Source: Fontibacillus phaseoli
Lineage (GTDB): Bacteria; Bacillota; Bacilli; Paenibacillales; Paenibacillaceae
Reading direction: 5' to 3'
DNA: 64,000 bases
Assembly: GCF_003337355.1 (NCBI RefSeq)
Contig: NZ_QPJW01000008.1
Location: 62,001-126,000, forward strand
The notes beneath the pieces were generated by a model. The model was not told the origin of the DNA and searched no databases. It was given only the letters and a program-made list of their open reading frames with translations. Of this stretch, positions 43,748-53,871 are shown piece by piece; position 1 is the stretch's first letter, and the number at the start of each line of letters is the position of its first letter. Position numbers and translations under genes: made by a program.

Positions 43748-46267
43748 CTACATAAGCCCGGATTTCTTTAACAGGCGCTCTATAATTAGTGCGACTTCGG
43801 CTCTGGACACATAAGCCTTCGGTACAAGTTCCCCCGCGTTTCTTCCGGAAACCATACCGGCCGACACGCTGGCCGCGATGCCGCTACGTGCCCAAGGCGA
43901 TATTTCGGCGACATCTTGGAATCGGCTCAGCGTTTGCTCCGCCGTTGCCGGTCCAGAGAGCTTGGAATCCAGGCCGGTAAGCTTCATAGCTTCGGCTACA
44001 ATGACCATGGCCTGTTCGCGGGTGATTGGGTCGTCCGGACGGAACGTACCGTCTTCAAAACCGTCGATCAGCCGGTAAGCGACGGCGGCGCTGATGTCGT
44101 TATTATACCAGCTGCCCGTCTTCATGTCAGAAAACTCCGGGTAACTATCGCCCGGCTCAAGCGCCAAGGCACGGACAAGCATCGCCGTAAATTCGGCGCG
44201 GGTGACTGCCTCGTTTGGACCGAACCCTCCCGAATCGTTCCCCTCAAGGATAAGTTTGGAGCCTAAACGTTGAATGGCTTCCTTGGCCCAGTGATTGGCC
44301 ACGTCATTAAATTGGACCGGGTGCGAGATCAATGCGTACGTTCCGCCGTTTCTGCTGTGCAGTCTGGCGTAATTTTTGCCGTCAACCTGAATGAAAGTGG
44401 TCGGAACATGACGGACAGTACCGTCGGAACCGATGGACACGCCGGTCGCAATTCCGCTTGGATCTATGCCATCCGAAATAGGAATGTCCCGCTTCACGTA
44501 ATTACCTAAATCCGGGATGTCGATAACCTTACTCCCCAACACGCCTCTAAGCGAAAAATTGGTTGGCGGCGTTATTAGCTCAAAGGCATTGCCGGTCGCC
44601 GTCTTTTCTGCGGACTGGACTTTGGCGGCTTTGGCTTTGGAAATTTCGATCTGCAATTTGACGTCTTGCAGCGCCTGGTCCTTTTCTAGCTGCTGAAAGA
44701 ATGCGTCAAGATTTAACTGCCGGACGGGTAGCGTGAACACCCCTTGTTTGGTATCCAGTACGACTAAGGCCTGCTTCTCTTTCATGAAGGCGGCCAGCGG
44801 TTCGTTCATTTCGGCGATAACACCGTCCAAGCGGGAGGTGACGCCAATCGTTACTGTAACTTCATCCGCATTTGCAAGGTTAACGCGGAGCTTATCGTAA
44901 TCCAACCCTATCGTTGCAATCCTTTGACCGTCTGCTTCCGTAAATGATACGGTTCCGATATCCGCCGGTTTTCCGTTGATCTTGAAGGTGATGTCCGCTT
45001 GGCTTTCCGGCTGGTTTTGAGGTTTTAGCGGAGTCTGCGTTGATGAGACGACAGGAGTCGGATTGTTATTGCTATTGCCCGGCGGTTGAACTGCCTGAAT
45101 CGTTACTTTCGCGGCGTTACTTGCCGCCGTTGCCATCTTGTTGCCTGTCGCGCCGTTGTTCGTGTTGGTTACCGTGACGTAATAATAAGTCACGCCTGCG
45201 GATGCGGTCGGTGGTAAATAGGATGGGCCGGTTGCTCCGTTGATCGCCGTGCCTCCGGTGATTTCGTTCTTATCGTTCCGGTACCATTGGAAGCTTAGCG
45301 TTCCGCCGTCATTCACGGCTGCCGCAACGCTTAAAGGCGAGGCGTTGCCGCCCGCGTTCAACGTTTGGTCCATCGGCTGCAAGCTTATCACAGGGGTTTC
45401 CGCGTTAACGAGCAGAGCTTCTGTCGTGACGGTTACGGTGTTGGAAGTTCCTTCATTGGCGCCACCGGTGACGACAAGCCGGAAATCGTAAGCTGTTACG
45501 GCAGTCAACCCTGTAACGGTAGCCGTAGTTGCATCCGCGGCAAGGGATTCCGTTACCGCCGACGCCCAGTTGTTCTCGCCCGCCGGGGTTTGTTCAATTG
45601 CGATCCGGGTAGCATTACTTGCAACCGGCCAGTTTAGCGTGACGGTCGTGGCTGTTTTGCCTGCGAGAGCTAAGCCGGTAATCGGCGCGGGAGCCGCACG
45701 GTTTACGGTGATCGTGTAAATGCTTGTGTTTTCGCTATCGGTGGGTGAAGTTACGCTAACCGTGATTACATTGTTTCCCGCGATTAACGACACATCCGCC
45801 TCGGTTCCGCTGATCTCGTTGATTTTTACCGGGGCCGTTTCGTCCGCAGCCTTGGCCGAAACCCGGACGGAGTTTGTTTCGTTAGTCACGCTAGCGCTGT
45901 ATTGCTGAATCGTGGGATCGAATTCGGGGGACAAAGCTCCGTGATTAATAGCCAGGCCATTCAGAACCGGATTGCGCAGCCGTAGCACCAAATGCAGCGT
46001 AGACTCCGCTTGAATGTTATAGTCCGCTAACGTCCGGTCGTCCTCCAACTGCTTTCCGGCAAAGATGAGCCTTTGCTGATCTATGGGAATGCCCTCTTTA
46101 TCGGATAATTTCTGTTTTACCTGTAGAATGGTCTCTTGGCTATCCGCTTCAATTGTGATAGTTTTGCCGGTTAATGTTTTGACGAAGATCGACATCGCAT
46201 ACACCTCTTGTTGAAAGAGCAATGCGATAATCAGCATACAGATCAATGAAGCGCTCAGCTTCTTCAC
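43748..46267 (-). CDS. Secreted SLH protein with N-terminal ubiquitin domain
   Basis: The protein has 839 residues from a GTG start with GGAGGG 7 nt upstream. Order: signal peptide 1-24 (ends EVYA); a ubiquitin domain 25-98, [19 protein letters not shown] through LHLVLRLR; a cadherin-like beta domain about 102-192; a fibronectin-III-like domain about 196-283; an Ig-like domain about 293-390; an Asn/Pro/Gln linker; an unassigned region about 430-640; and three SLH repeats (653-703, 712-763, 783-835) that would anchor it to pyruvylated cell-wall polymer. By hand alignment 58 of 74 ubiquitin positions equal the eukaryotic protein. The Leu8-Ile44-Val70 patch and Lys6, 11, 27, 29, 33 and 48 are kept; Lys63 is Ala. 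There is Asn-Pro where Gly-Gly would be. Confidence 0.95.
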   Translation of the reverse strand: MKKLSASLICMLIIALLFQQEVYAMSIFVKTLTGKTITIEADSQETILQVKQKLSDKEGIPIDQQRLIFAGKQLEDDRTLADYNIQAESTLHLVLRLRNPVLNGLAINHGALSPEFDPTIQQYSASVTNETNSVRVSAKAADETAPVKINEISGTEADVSLIAGNNVITVSVTSPTDSENTSIYTITVNRAAPAPITGLALAGKTATTVTLNWPVASNATRIAIEQTPAGENNWASAVTESLAADATTATVTGLTAVTAYDFRLVVTGGANEGTSNTVTVTTEALLVNAETPVISLQPMDQTLNAGGNASPLSVAAAVNDGGTLSFQWYRNDKNEITGGTAINGATGPSYLPPTASAGVTYYYVTVTNTNNGATGNKMATAASNAAKVTIQAVQPPGNSNNNPTPVVSSTQTPLKPQNQPESQADITFKINGKPADIGTVSFTEADGQRIATIGLDYDKLRVNLANADEVTVTIGVTSRLDGVIAEMNEPLAAFMKEKQALVVLDTKQGVFTLPVRQLNLDAFFQQLEKDQALQDVKLQIEISKAKAAKVQSAEKTATGNAFELITPPTNFSLRGVLGSKVIDIPDLGNYVKRDIPISDGIDPSGIATGVSIGSDGTVRHVPTTFIQVDGKNYARLHSRNGGTYALISHPVQFNDVANHWAKEAIQRLGSKLILEGNDSGGFGPNEAVTRAEFTAMLVRALALEPGDSYPEFSDMKTGSWYNNDISAAVAYRLIDGFEDGTFRPDDPITREQAMVIVAEAMKLTGLDSKLSGPATAEQTLSRFQDVAEISPWARSGIAASVSAGMVSGRNAGELVPKAYVSRAEVALIIERLLKKSGLM
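45974..46195 (-). other. Ubiquitin-domain coding segment
   Basis: This segment encodes residues 25-98 of the SLH protein. Conserved blocks include [32 protein letters not shown] and DYNIQ, then [11 protein letters not shown]. Differences from human ubiquitin cluster at positions 15-31 and at 2, 38, 53, 57 and 63. The C-terminal di-Gly is absent and the chain runs straight into the next beta domain. Confidence 0.95.
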
Positions 46268-46680
46268 ATGAAGTCCCTCCTTTCAAATTTACAATAAATT
46301 GCAGTCTATAAATAATTATAATTACAATCTGAAAATAAATATAGTTAAAAATTCCATCAAAAAACAAAAGAGAGGACGCGTACCCATACCCTCTTCCAGC
46401 TTCCTGCAACGAAATAGGTTTCGAAATTAACCAAGAGGTGCTTTTTAACCGGGAAGCGCTTCTTGTCGTTGTTCAAAGCAAGAAGGTTAGCTAAGGTTGC
46501 TATAAAAGGGTATGTTGTTTTTAAAGATGGGGGATTGTAACAGGAGTGAAACTGAGTTATTCGAAAAAAGGAATACCGGCGCGGAATTCAAAATATCCGG
46601 TCACCTTTACAATCCGATGCATTTTGTTTTATGTATTAGAACATGAAGAAATAAACATGCAGAAGCCAAAAGGAGAACTC
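46268..46680. other. Divergent intergenic region, ubiquitin-SLH / selO
   Basis: The 413 bp hold no gene. The stretch 46290-46370 next to the SLH start is very AT-rich, giving the SLH message a long 5' region. GAAGCGCTTC (46453-46462) has the core of a CcpA cre site but departs from the consensus on both flanks. No riboswitch was recognised. Confidence 0.5.
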
Positions 46681-48147
46681 ATGATGCACAAAATAACGGA
46701 AGCAGGATGGAATTTCGATAACAGTTACGCTACTTTGCCTGACTCCTTTTTTGCCGAGCTTCCGCCGACCCCGGTGCGCGACCCGAAGTTGGCGAAACTG
46801 AATCACTCGTTGGCCGAATCAATGGGCCTTGACATCCAGGTGCTGCAAAGCGAAGACGGCGTAGCCGTACTGGCGGGCAATGAGGTGCCGGAGGGGGCGC
46901 TGCCGCTGGCTCAGGCCTATGCCGGACACCAATTCGGCTACTTTACGATGCTGGGCGACGGTCGGGCAATCCTGCTAGGCGAGCAAATCACCCCTTCGGA
47001 TGAGCGGGTGGACATTCAGCTAAAAGGCGCGGGAAGAACGCCCTATTCCCGTTCGGGCGATGGCCGGGCCGCGCTCGGCCCGATGCTGCGGGAATACATC
47101 ATCAGCGAAGCGATGCACGCGCTAGGCATTCCTACGACGCGAAGCCTGGCGGTGGTATCGACCGGCCAGCCCGTCATCCGGGAAGAAGACCTCCCCGGTG
47201 CGATTCTGACCCGGGTTGCTGCCAGCCATATTCGAGTCGGCACTTTTCAATACGCCGCGCAGCGGGGGATCGACGATCTCCGGGCGCTGGCCGATTATAC
47301 GATCCAAAGGCATTACCCCGAAGCGGAGAGAGAGGATCACCGCTATCTTGCCTTGCTCAAGAAAGTGATCGAGCGCCAGGCGAGGCTAATCGCCCAGTGG
47401 CAGCTCGTAGGATTCGTGCACGGAGTCATGAACACCGACAACATGACCCTTAGCGGGGAGACGATCGACTATGGACCATGCGCCTTCATGGATGCCTATG
47501 ATCCGGCAACGGTATTTAGCTCCATCGACCGCCATGGCCGCTATGCTTATGGCAATCAGCCGAAAATTGCAGCGTGGAATCTGGCGAGGTTGGCGGAAAG
47601 CCTGTTGCCGCTTCTCGATGAAGATGAAGATAAGGCTATCAAAGTGGCCGAGGACGCGCTGGAGGGATTCGCCGAATTGTTCCACCGGAATTGGCTGGCG
47701 GGGATGAGGGCCAAACTGGGCCTGTTCCATGAAGAGCCGGAGGATGAAGCGCTGATCAAAGACCTTCTCAGACTGATGAAAGAGCATCAAGCGGACTACA
47801 CCAATACGTTTGTCGCGCTGACGTTTGGTCCTTCAGAGAACAATGCTTTGTTCAGTGCCGAGGAGTTCGCCCGCTGGCAGGAACAGTGGCACGCGAGAAT
47901 TGGCAGACAGCAGGAGGACGAGGCTTCCCGGCTTAAGCTAATGCGCGGCAGCAATCCGGCGGTCATTCCCCGCAATTACCGGGTGGAAGAGGCGCTGGAA
48001 GCTGCGGAGAAGCAGGGGGACTACAGCGTGGTAGAGCGGCTTCTCGAAGTCCTCTCGAATCCGTTCGCGCACTCGCCCGAGCAGGCGGAATACGCCGAAC
48101 TGCCTCCGCAATCGGCCTGTGCTTACAGGACATTCTGTGGCACCTGA
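46681..48147 (+). CDS. selO: Protein adenylyltransferase SelO (YdiU family)
   Basis: The protein has 488 residues from the ATG at 46681, 5 nt after AAAGGAG; the longer reading from 46546 lacks a site. The pseudokinase that transfers AMP to Ser/Thr/Tyr is recognised by [85 protein letters not shown] and [31 protein letters not shown]. The C-terminus YRTFCGT, with the redox Cys that is selenocysteine in eukaryotes, is intact. It is linked to oxidative stress in the family. Confidence 0.95.
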   Translation: MMHKITEAGWNFDNSYATLPDSFFAELPPTPVRDPKLAKLNHSLAESMGLDIQVLQSEDGVAVLAGNEVPEGALPLAQAYAGHQFGYFTMLGDGRAILLGEQITPSDERVDIQLKGAGRTPYSRSGDGRAALGPMLREYIISEAMHALGIPTTRSLAVVSTGQPVIREEDLPGAILTRVAASHIRVGTFQYAAQRGIDDLRALADYTIQRHYPEAEREDHRYLALLKKVIERQARLIAQWQLVGFVHGVMNTDNMTLSGETIDYGPCAFMDAYDPATVFSSIDRHGRYAYGNQPKIAAWNLARLAESLLPLLDEDEDKAIKVAEDALEGFAELFHRNWLAGMRAKLGLFHEEPEDEALIKDLLRLMKEHQADYTNTFVALTFGPSENNALFSAEEFARWQEQWHARIGRQQEDEASRLKLMRGSNPAVIPRNYRVEEALEAAEKQGDYSVVERLLEVLSNPFAHSPEQAEYAELPPQSACAYRTFCGT

Positions 48148-48225
48148 TCAAGAAGCGCAGAGCGGTTTGTTTGTCGGCCGAAATTGGAAGCGAATCGGCA
48201 AGCCCGTTGGATCTGGCCTTGCCCC

Positions 48226-48256
48226 AAAGAGCACCTTATTCGGGTGCTCTTTTTTG
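48226..48256 (+). terminator. Terminator of selO
   Basis: AGAGCACC and GGGTGCTCT flank a 6-nt loop and are followed by TTTTT. Confidence 0.85.
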
Positions 48257-48275
48257 CTATTTACGAGCATATCGA

Positions 48276-48306
48276 TTGTCTGAACCAGAACGCCGTATAG
48301 TATAAT
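48276..48306 (+). promoter_or_regulatory. Promoter before the GH94-like gene
   Basis: A consensus TATAAT lies at 48301-48306 with TTGTCT 19 nt upstream. An alternative TAGTAT at 48298 gives a 16-nt spacer. Confidence 0.5.
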
Positions 48307-48400
48307 ACACTAGAGAATCCCAGCGGATTGATAGAACCCTACCGTCAATCATACTTCCAATCTGCAACTTCATTTCGAAGACTATATGGAAAAGAGGTAT

Positions 48401-50794
48401 ATGATGATCAGAGCGTCGGAAAATCAGGAGTTTTATGAACTTGATAGCCCAACCCTTCTTCCGAAGGCTTCCGGGTTTCTATGGAACGAGAAGATGATGA
48501 TTCATATGAACTGCCGGGGATATGCGGTGGCTCAGTACATGCAGCCGGAACCGGCGAAATATTCGCATGCGCCGAATCTGGAAGCGAAGACGTTTATGCA
48601 GCCCGAGCAGCCTTACTATGCTCATCATCCCGGCCGTTTCGTGTACGTGAAGGACGAGGAGAGCGGGGAGATTTTTTCGGCGCCCTACGAGCCTGTCCGC
48701 GTTCCGGCGGATCGCTATACCTTTGCCGTGGGAAAGAGCAGCATCGTGTGGCAGGTGGAATGCGGCGGCGTTCTCATCGAAATGAGCCTGAGTCTGCCTA
48801 AAGAGGATCCGATGGAGCTTTGGCGCGTGAAGGTGACCAACCTTTCGCAAAAGCAGAGAATATTGAGCATTTATCCCTACTTCACGGTCGGTTATATGTC
48901 CTGGATGAATCAGTCCGGGGAGTATCATGAGGAGCTGCAAGCGATAGTCTGTTCTTCCATTACGCCTTATCAAAAATATCAGGATTACGCCAAAATCAAA
49001 GAATTCAGCGATAAAACCTTCTTGCTGGCGGACCGCAAACCGGTTGCCTGGGAAGTGAACCAGGAAGTATTTGAAGGGGAAGGCGGGATTACGGGACCGT
49101 CGGCCCTCCGCGAAGCGGAGCTGTCCAAAGGGGACGCGCGGTACGAAACGCCGGCGGGCGCCCTGCAGTATCGGATACATCTGTCGCCGGGCGAAGAGGA
49201 AGCCTACCGGTTTATTTTCGGACCGGCCAAGAACGAGGAACAGGTCGCGCAAATCCGCAGCGAATATTTTATAAAGGATAACGCGAACGGCGAGGACGGC
49301 TTCGCGATGGCGGAGCGGGAATATGATCAGTACATCCGGGAGGGCAAAGGGTGCATCGAAATCAAGACCCCGGATCCCGACCTCGATAATTTCGTGAATC
49401 AATGGCTGCCTCGGCAAGTGTATTATCATGGGCAAACGAATCGTCTTACGACCGATCCCCAAACCCGAAATTTCCTTCAGGACCACATGGGGATGAGTTA
49501 TATTAAACCGCGCTTGGCCCGGGAAGCCTTCCTCATTGCGCTGAGCCAGCAAAAGTCGAACGGTTCGATGCCGGACGGAATTATTCTTCATCAGGATGCC
49601 GAGCTGAAATACATTAATCAGGTTCCGCATACGGATCATTGCGTTTGGCTTCCCATTTGCCTTAGCACTTATTTGGATGAAAGCAACGACTATGCAATTT
49701 TGGATGAAAAGCTTCCTTATGCCGACGGGACAGAGAGCAAAACGGAAACCGTTCTCGAGCATATTCATAAAGCGATGCGGTGGCTTGCAAGCGACCGGGA
49801 TGAGCGGGGATTGAACTATATCAACCAGGGCGACTGGTGCGACCCGATGAATATGGTGGGTTACAAAGGCAAAGGCGTGTCGGGATGGCTGACTATCGCT
49901 ACCGCTTATGCATTCAAGGTATGGGCGGATATCTGTGAACGCGGCGGGCAGGCGGAGGTCGCCAAGGAATACCGGGCGGCGGCGGAAGCCACCAACGAGG
50001 TCATTAACCGCTATTTATGGGATGGCGAATGGTACGCCCGGGGGATCACGGATGACAACGTGGTGTTCGGGATCAGTTCGGACCGGGAAGGCCGGATTTT
50101 CATCAATCCCCAAGGCTGGTCGCTGCTTAGCGGCGCTGCAGATCCGGAGAAGAAGGAGAAGCTGATGCGCGCGGTGACCGAGCAGCTGGAAACGCCGTAC
50201 GGGGTTGAAAAGCTGGCACCCTCCTACACTTCGATGCGGGAGGACGTGGGCCGGGTTACCCAGAAGCATCCGGGATCGGCCGAAAATGGCGCCGTCTATA
50301 ATCATGCTGCGGCATTCTATATTTACGCGCTGTACGCCGTAGGCGAGAAGGACAATGCGTATCGCCTGCTGAGAAAAATGCTCCCGGGACCAACGATGGA
50401 GGATATCGTCCAGCGCGGCCAGTTGCCGGTCTTCATTCCGAACTATTACCGCGGAGCTTACCGGCAATTCCCCCGTACGGCCGGGCGGTCCAGCCATTTG
50501 TTCAATACGGGCACGGTGCCGTGGGTGTACCGCTGCCTGATTGACGGCCTGTTCGGGGTTCAAGGAACTCCCGAGGGCATCCGAATCCACCCGCAGCTTC
50601 CTTCCGAATGGAGCGAAGCTACAGTCACCCGGGATTTCCGGGGGGCAAAGCTTGTGATCGAGATGAAGCGGGAACCCGGCGTTCAATCTACCGAGGTCTA
50701 CGCCGACGGAATATATCTGGAGGAGGGTATCCTCAGAAATATAACCCCGGATACCGAGTATAGCATCCTGGTGAGATTGCCGGAGACGGTGTAG
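48401..50794 (+). CDS. GH94-family glycoside phosphorylase-like protein
   Basis: About 797 residues; AAAGAGG precedes two consecutive ATG codons at 48401 and 48404, and the ATG at 48386 lacks a site. An N-terminal beta-sandwich (about 1-270, GFLWNEKMMIHMNCRGYAVAQYMQPEP) precedes an (alpha/alpha)6 barrel. The expected general acid Asp is in GLNYINQGDWCDPMNMVGYKGKGVSGWL. NGAVYNHAAAFYIYALYAVGE and a phosphate-site-like line YYRGAYRQFPRTAGRSSHLFNTGT follow. The fold and length fit cellobiose/chitobiose phosphorylases; the disaccharide acted on cannot be assigned. It is cytoplasmic. Confidence 0.85.
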   Translation: MMIRASENQEFYELDSPTLLPKASGFLWNEKMMIHMNCRGYAVAQYMQPEPAKYSHAPNLEAKTFMQPEQPYYAHHPGRFVYVKDEESGEIFSAPYEPVRVPADRYTFAVGKSSIVWQVECGGVLIEMSLSLPKEDPMELWRVKVTNLSQKQRILSIYPYFTVGYMSWMNQSGEYHEELQAIVCSSITPYQKYQDYAKIKEFSDKTFLLADRKPVAWEVNQEVFEGEGGITGPSALREAELSKGDARYETPAGALQYRIHLSPGEEEAYRFIFGPAKNEEQVAQIRSEYFIKDNANGEDGFAMAEREYDQYIREGKGCIEIKTPDPDLDNFVNQWLPRQVYYHGQTNRLTTDPQTRNFLQDHMGMSYIKPRLAREAFLIALSQQKSNGSMPDGIILHQDAELKYINQVPHTDHCVWLPICLSTYLDESNDYAILDEKLPYADGTESKTETVLEHIHKAMRWLASDRDERGLNYINQGDWCDPMNMVGYKGKGVSGWLTIATAYAFKVWADICERGGQAEVAKEYRAAAEATNEVINRYLWDGEWYARGITDDNVVFGISSDREGRIFINPQGWSLLSGAADPEKKEKLMRAVTEQLETPYGVEKLAPSYTSMREDVGRVTQKHPGSAENGAVYNHAAAFYIYALYAVGEKDNAYRLLRKMLPGPTMEDIVQRGQLPVFIPNYYRGAYRQFPRTAGRSSHLFNTGTVPWVYRCLIDGLFGVQGTPEGIRIHPQLPSEWSEATVTRDFRGAKLVIEMKREPGVQSTEVYADGIYLEEGILRNITPDTEYSILVRLPETV

Positions 50795-50819
50795 CCTGAA
50801 TTTCAATGCAGAATAGAAA

Positions 50820-50866
50820 GAAGCTCTCCGATCCGCCGGTTTCATAACGGATCGGAGAGCTTTTTA
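50820..50866. terminator. Bidirectional terminator
   Basis: AAGCTCTCCGATCC and GGATCGGAGAGCTTTTT form a 14-bp stem between two convergent genes. Confidence 0.9.
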
Positions 50867-50879
50867 TCGCCGCATCGGG

Positions 50880-52745
50880 TTAGGATTCGGTAGTAAACGG
50901 CACGGCCGGCAACCCTTCCGCGTTATACAAATTGGCACTGGCCGGATTATTTGACCAGGCATATCGCACGTGAACCGGTTGCTTGATCGAGTTATGCGTG
51001 ACGATGACGATGTCGCCGTCTATAACGGCCTCGGCAGGCACAAAAACTCCGTCGGAACCGTATACCCTGAATCCCCGGACTTCGCCATCGCCGTTTCGCG
51101 TGATGAGCCCGTTGCCGGTCTGGTCGAAATGCAGGTGGATGGCGTCGCCGGCATGCTCCATATGAGTGAACATCGGGCCGCTATATACCAGTTCCTCGTC
51201 ATACGCGATTTTTCTGGCGCAAAGAGACAGCCGTTGACCCAGCGTCTTTTTGTCCTGCGGGTGCAGATCGTTATATTCGCCGATATCCATCGCGACGGCC
51301 ATGGCGGTGCCCGGAATCTTCAGCCCCTTTCTTTGTTCCTCCCGGAGTTCGGCCCAGTCGTACTGGCGATCATCCTCCGGCCCCAGATTGGCGAGCTGCG
51401 TGAACACAAACGGGAAATCGCCGATATTCCAATTGGCGCGCCAATCCGTAACCATCGCTTCGAACAGATCGCCATATCCGGCCGGATGCCCCGTATTAGA
51501 TTCTCCTTGGTACCAGGCTACCCCTTTGATCAGATAGTTTCGTAAAGGCGAGATCATCCCATTGTAATTGCCTGAAGGCATATACTGGAAGAAGGTCTGG
51601 GACTCCAAGGTTTCCGTGACCGCGCCCACCCGGTATTTCCATCCCCCTTGCAGATCGATCTCTTGCCCGTCAGTACCGGTAATTAGCTTATAGGGCATAT
51701 CTTTAATAAATCCGCCTGTGTTGTGAGTACTGATGACGCGCACGGCGATGGTATTTGTCCCGGGCTTCAACAGTCCTTCCGGAATGGTATACCGCCGCGG
51801 CGGATACATGTATCCTGTGCTGCCGATGAGCGTGCCGTTGATATAGGTATCATCGGCATCGACGACCGTACCGAGCTTCAAGCGAGCCTCACCGTTCAGC
51901 AGCACGGAAGCAGGCAGATCGAATTCTTTTCTGAACCAGACGGCTCCCCGCACCGGCTCCAGCTCACTGGCTTCCCAAGAGCCCGGAAGCTCGAAATCCG
52001 CCCAGTCGGCCGTATTCCAGGATTCGGCGTACCAACCCTCTTTCAACCCCAAGTCTGTGTCATTTAGATGTGTATACCAAGTGTGGTTACGCTCCTCGTC
52101 TCTCCGCTTGGTATCGCTTACATATGCATCGTCTTTGCATTGTTCCAATACAGCTTCATACCCGCCGATTTGCCGGAGCGTCGACTCGCTGATCCAGGAT
52201 TCAATCGGCGTACCGCCAACCGCGGTTAGAATCAAGCCGATAGGCACCCGGTACTTTTCATATAATTCTTTGGCAAAAAAGAAGCCGGCCGCGCTAAAAT
52301 TCAGCACATCGCCGGGAACGGCATGAGTCCATCGGCCTCCGGTCAGCTCTTGTTGGGGGCCATGGAAATTGTAGCGCTGAGGCACCGAGAACTGGCGGGT
52401 CATCGGCAGGTTTACGGTTTTTACCTCATCTTCCAGCAAATCCAGCGTTCTCCGGACAGGCAGTTCCATATTGGATTGCCCGCCAAGCACCCACACATCG
52501 CCGATGAGAATATCGCGAATTACGGTGTCTTGGCCGCCAGCGGAAATGATCATCTCAAACGGGCCTCCCGACTCCGATTTCTCCAGCGTAATCCGCCACT
52601 TCCCATTTGGGCCCGATTTGGTTTCATATACTTTTCCGAGAAAGGAAATCCGTACCTCTTGGGGACCGTCGGTCTTTCCCCACAAGTTTACTTTCGCATT
52701 CCGTTGCAGTACCATGCCATCACTCAGGATACTGGATAAGTTCAT
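50880..52745 (-). CDS. Sialate O-acetylesterase-like esterase (SASA family)
   Basis: The protein has 621 residues with AAGGTGGAG upstream of the ATG. An N-terminal beta domain (SSILSDGMVLQRNAKVNLWGK) precedes a split SGNH esterase domain. Ser is in VLGGQSNMELPV, then AVGGTPIESW. A GH2-type sugar-binding insert follows (about 235-350, GAVWFRKEFDLP). The domain then resumes with WYQGESNTGHP and the His of DIGEYNDLHPQDK. It removes acetyl groups from sugars. There is no signal peptide, so it is probably intracellular, fitting the neighbouring phosphorylase and the SGNH esterase at 19432. Confidence 0.9.
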   Translation of the reverse strand: MNLSSILSDGMVLQRNAKVNLWGKTDGPQEVRISFLGKVYETKSGPNGKWRITLEKSESGGPFEMIISAGGQDTVIRDILIGDVWVLGGQSNMELPVRRTLDLLEDEVKTVNLPMTRQFSVPQRYNFHGPQQELTGGRWTHAVPGDVLNFSAAGFFFAKELYEKYRVPIGLILTAVGGTPIESWISESTLRQIGGYEAVLEQCKDDAYVSDTKRRDEERNHTWYTHLNDTDLGLKEGWYAESWNTADWADFELPGSWEASELEPVRGAVWFRKEFDLPASVLLNGEARLKLGTVVDADDTYINGTLIGSTGYMYPPRRYTIPEGLLKPGTNTIAVRVISTHNTGGFIKDMPYKLITGTDGQEIDLQGGWKYRVGAVTETLESQTFFQYMPSGNYNGMISPLRNYLIKGVAWYQGESNTGHPAGYGDLFEAMVTDWRANWNIGDFPFVFTQLANLGPEDDRQYDWAELREEQRKGLKIPGTAMAVAMDIGEYNDLHPQDKKTLGQRLSLCARKIAYDEELVYSGPMFTHMEHAGDAIHLHFDQTGNGLITRNGDGEVRGFRVYGSDGVFVPAEAVIDGDIVIVTHNSIKQPVHVRYAWSNNPASANLYNAEGLPAVPFTTES

Positions 52746-52860
52746 GGTTCTCCACCTTTCAGAAGGGTAGCTGAGTTGATCTGTATTTCATTCGCTGGTC
52801 TTCGCGCGATCTCCTTCCGACAGGGGGCAGGGGTTAATTTGGTACGCTTTAGAATTCCGG

Positions 52861-53775
52861 TTACATAAAATCAAAGAAATAACGGATGACGTGGAAAAAG
52901 ACCGGCGAGGTGTAGGTTAAGGTGTCGACCAGGCTTAAGTAGCTCTTTTTCAAGGCATGGGACTTATCGTCATCGCCGATCAACATATCCCGCTTCAGCA
53001 CGGAAACCGTCAGGCTGCCGAAAAAGCCGCTCGCGCTGATCAGCATGCCGGACAAGAATCCGAACAGCGGATCAAGCGGCGTCAGATACGGGTAGATGAG
53101 ATAGGACGTTACCGTAGTCAGGATAAATGCGCAGGCGAAGCCTTCCCAGGTCAAATGCGGGTTGGCGGTAGGTACGACTTTCCGCTTTCCGAAGGAGACC
53201 GAGGCCAGGTAGTGCACGATATCGTTCAGCTGCGTCAGCACCACGAGGAAAAGGACCAGCCCCGCGCCATATTGCGGCGTAGCGAATTGATAATAGGCCA
53301 GGTGACTGAGACCGAACACCATCAGCATGAGTCCCCATTGGACCCGGCTGACGCTGCGCAGAAACCCGACCGTTCCTTTGTTAATCATCCGGGGGAGCGG
53401 AAGAAGCAGAAATACATAAACCGGGATAAAAATGATAAACATACCGTACCATTCAATATAAATCCAGTAAAATTGCACGGGAATGGACAAATACGCCCAC
53501 AGAAACAGTCTGCGGTCGGCCTTTCTGGAGCGAATCATGGCGAAGTATTCCTTCAGGGCAAAGAAAGAGAGGATCATGAGGGCAAGCAGGGACACGACCG
53601 GGTTGAACAAGGTGGCCAGGCAAAGGATCAAAAACATGCCCCACCAGGTTCTAAGGCGGCTTCCAAAGGCCGAGTAGTCTTTGTCCGGGCGCGCTCTGCC
53701 CGTAAAAAAATAAATCACATGGATGGAGGCCAAGGCCCCGAATATGATAATTAACGTGAATAGCAAGCTGTTCAT
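52861..53775 (-). CDS. Divergent phosphatidate cytidylyltransferase-like membrane protein
   Basis: The protein has 304 residues from the ATG at 53775 (GGGTG upstream); the GTG at 53784 is less likely. About eight membrane segments. The C-terminal signature region SVLKRDMLIGDDDKSHALKKSYLSLVDTLTYTSP aligns with the CdsA signature. It keeps the Lys-Arg, one Asp and the late Asp, but lacks the GHGG and Asp-Arg parts. It may be an enzyme with other lipid substrates, as in the YnbB-like branch, or inactive. It is transcribed divergently from a papain-like gene. Confidence 0.7.
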   Translation of the reverse strand: MNSLLFTLIIIFGALASIHVIYFFTGRARPDKDYSAFGSRLRTWWGMFLILCLATLFNPVVSLLALMILSFFALKEYFAMIRSRKADRRLFLWAYLSIPVQFYWIYIEWYGMFIIFIPVYVFLLLPLPRMINKGTVGFLRSVSRVQWGLMLMVFGLSHLAYYQFATPQYGAGLVLFLVVLTQLNDIVHYLASVSFGKRKVVPTANPHLTWEGFACAFILTTVTSYLIYPYLTPLDPLFGFLSGMLISASGFFGSLTVSVLKRDMLIGDDDKSHALKKSYLSLVDTLTYTSPVFFHVIRYFFDFM

Positions 53776-53871
53776 TGCAATCACCCACTTGTCGCAAGAT
53801 AGGATTCCAGGAAAGGGTTCCTATGTTATTATGAAGGAATAGTCCAAACTTGATAAGGGGAAATTTCGTAA

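Noticed and set aside
48479-49768. A 429-codon minus-strand frame
   Set aside because: Shadow of the GH94-like gene; rich in Arg/His/Leu as expected for antisense of a GC-balanced gene.
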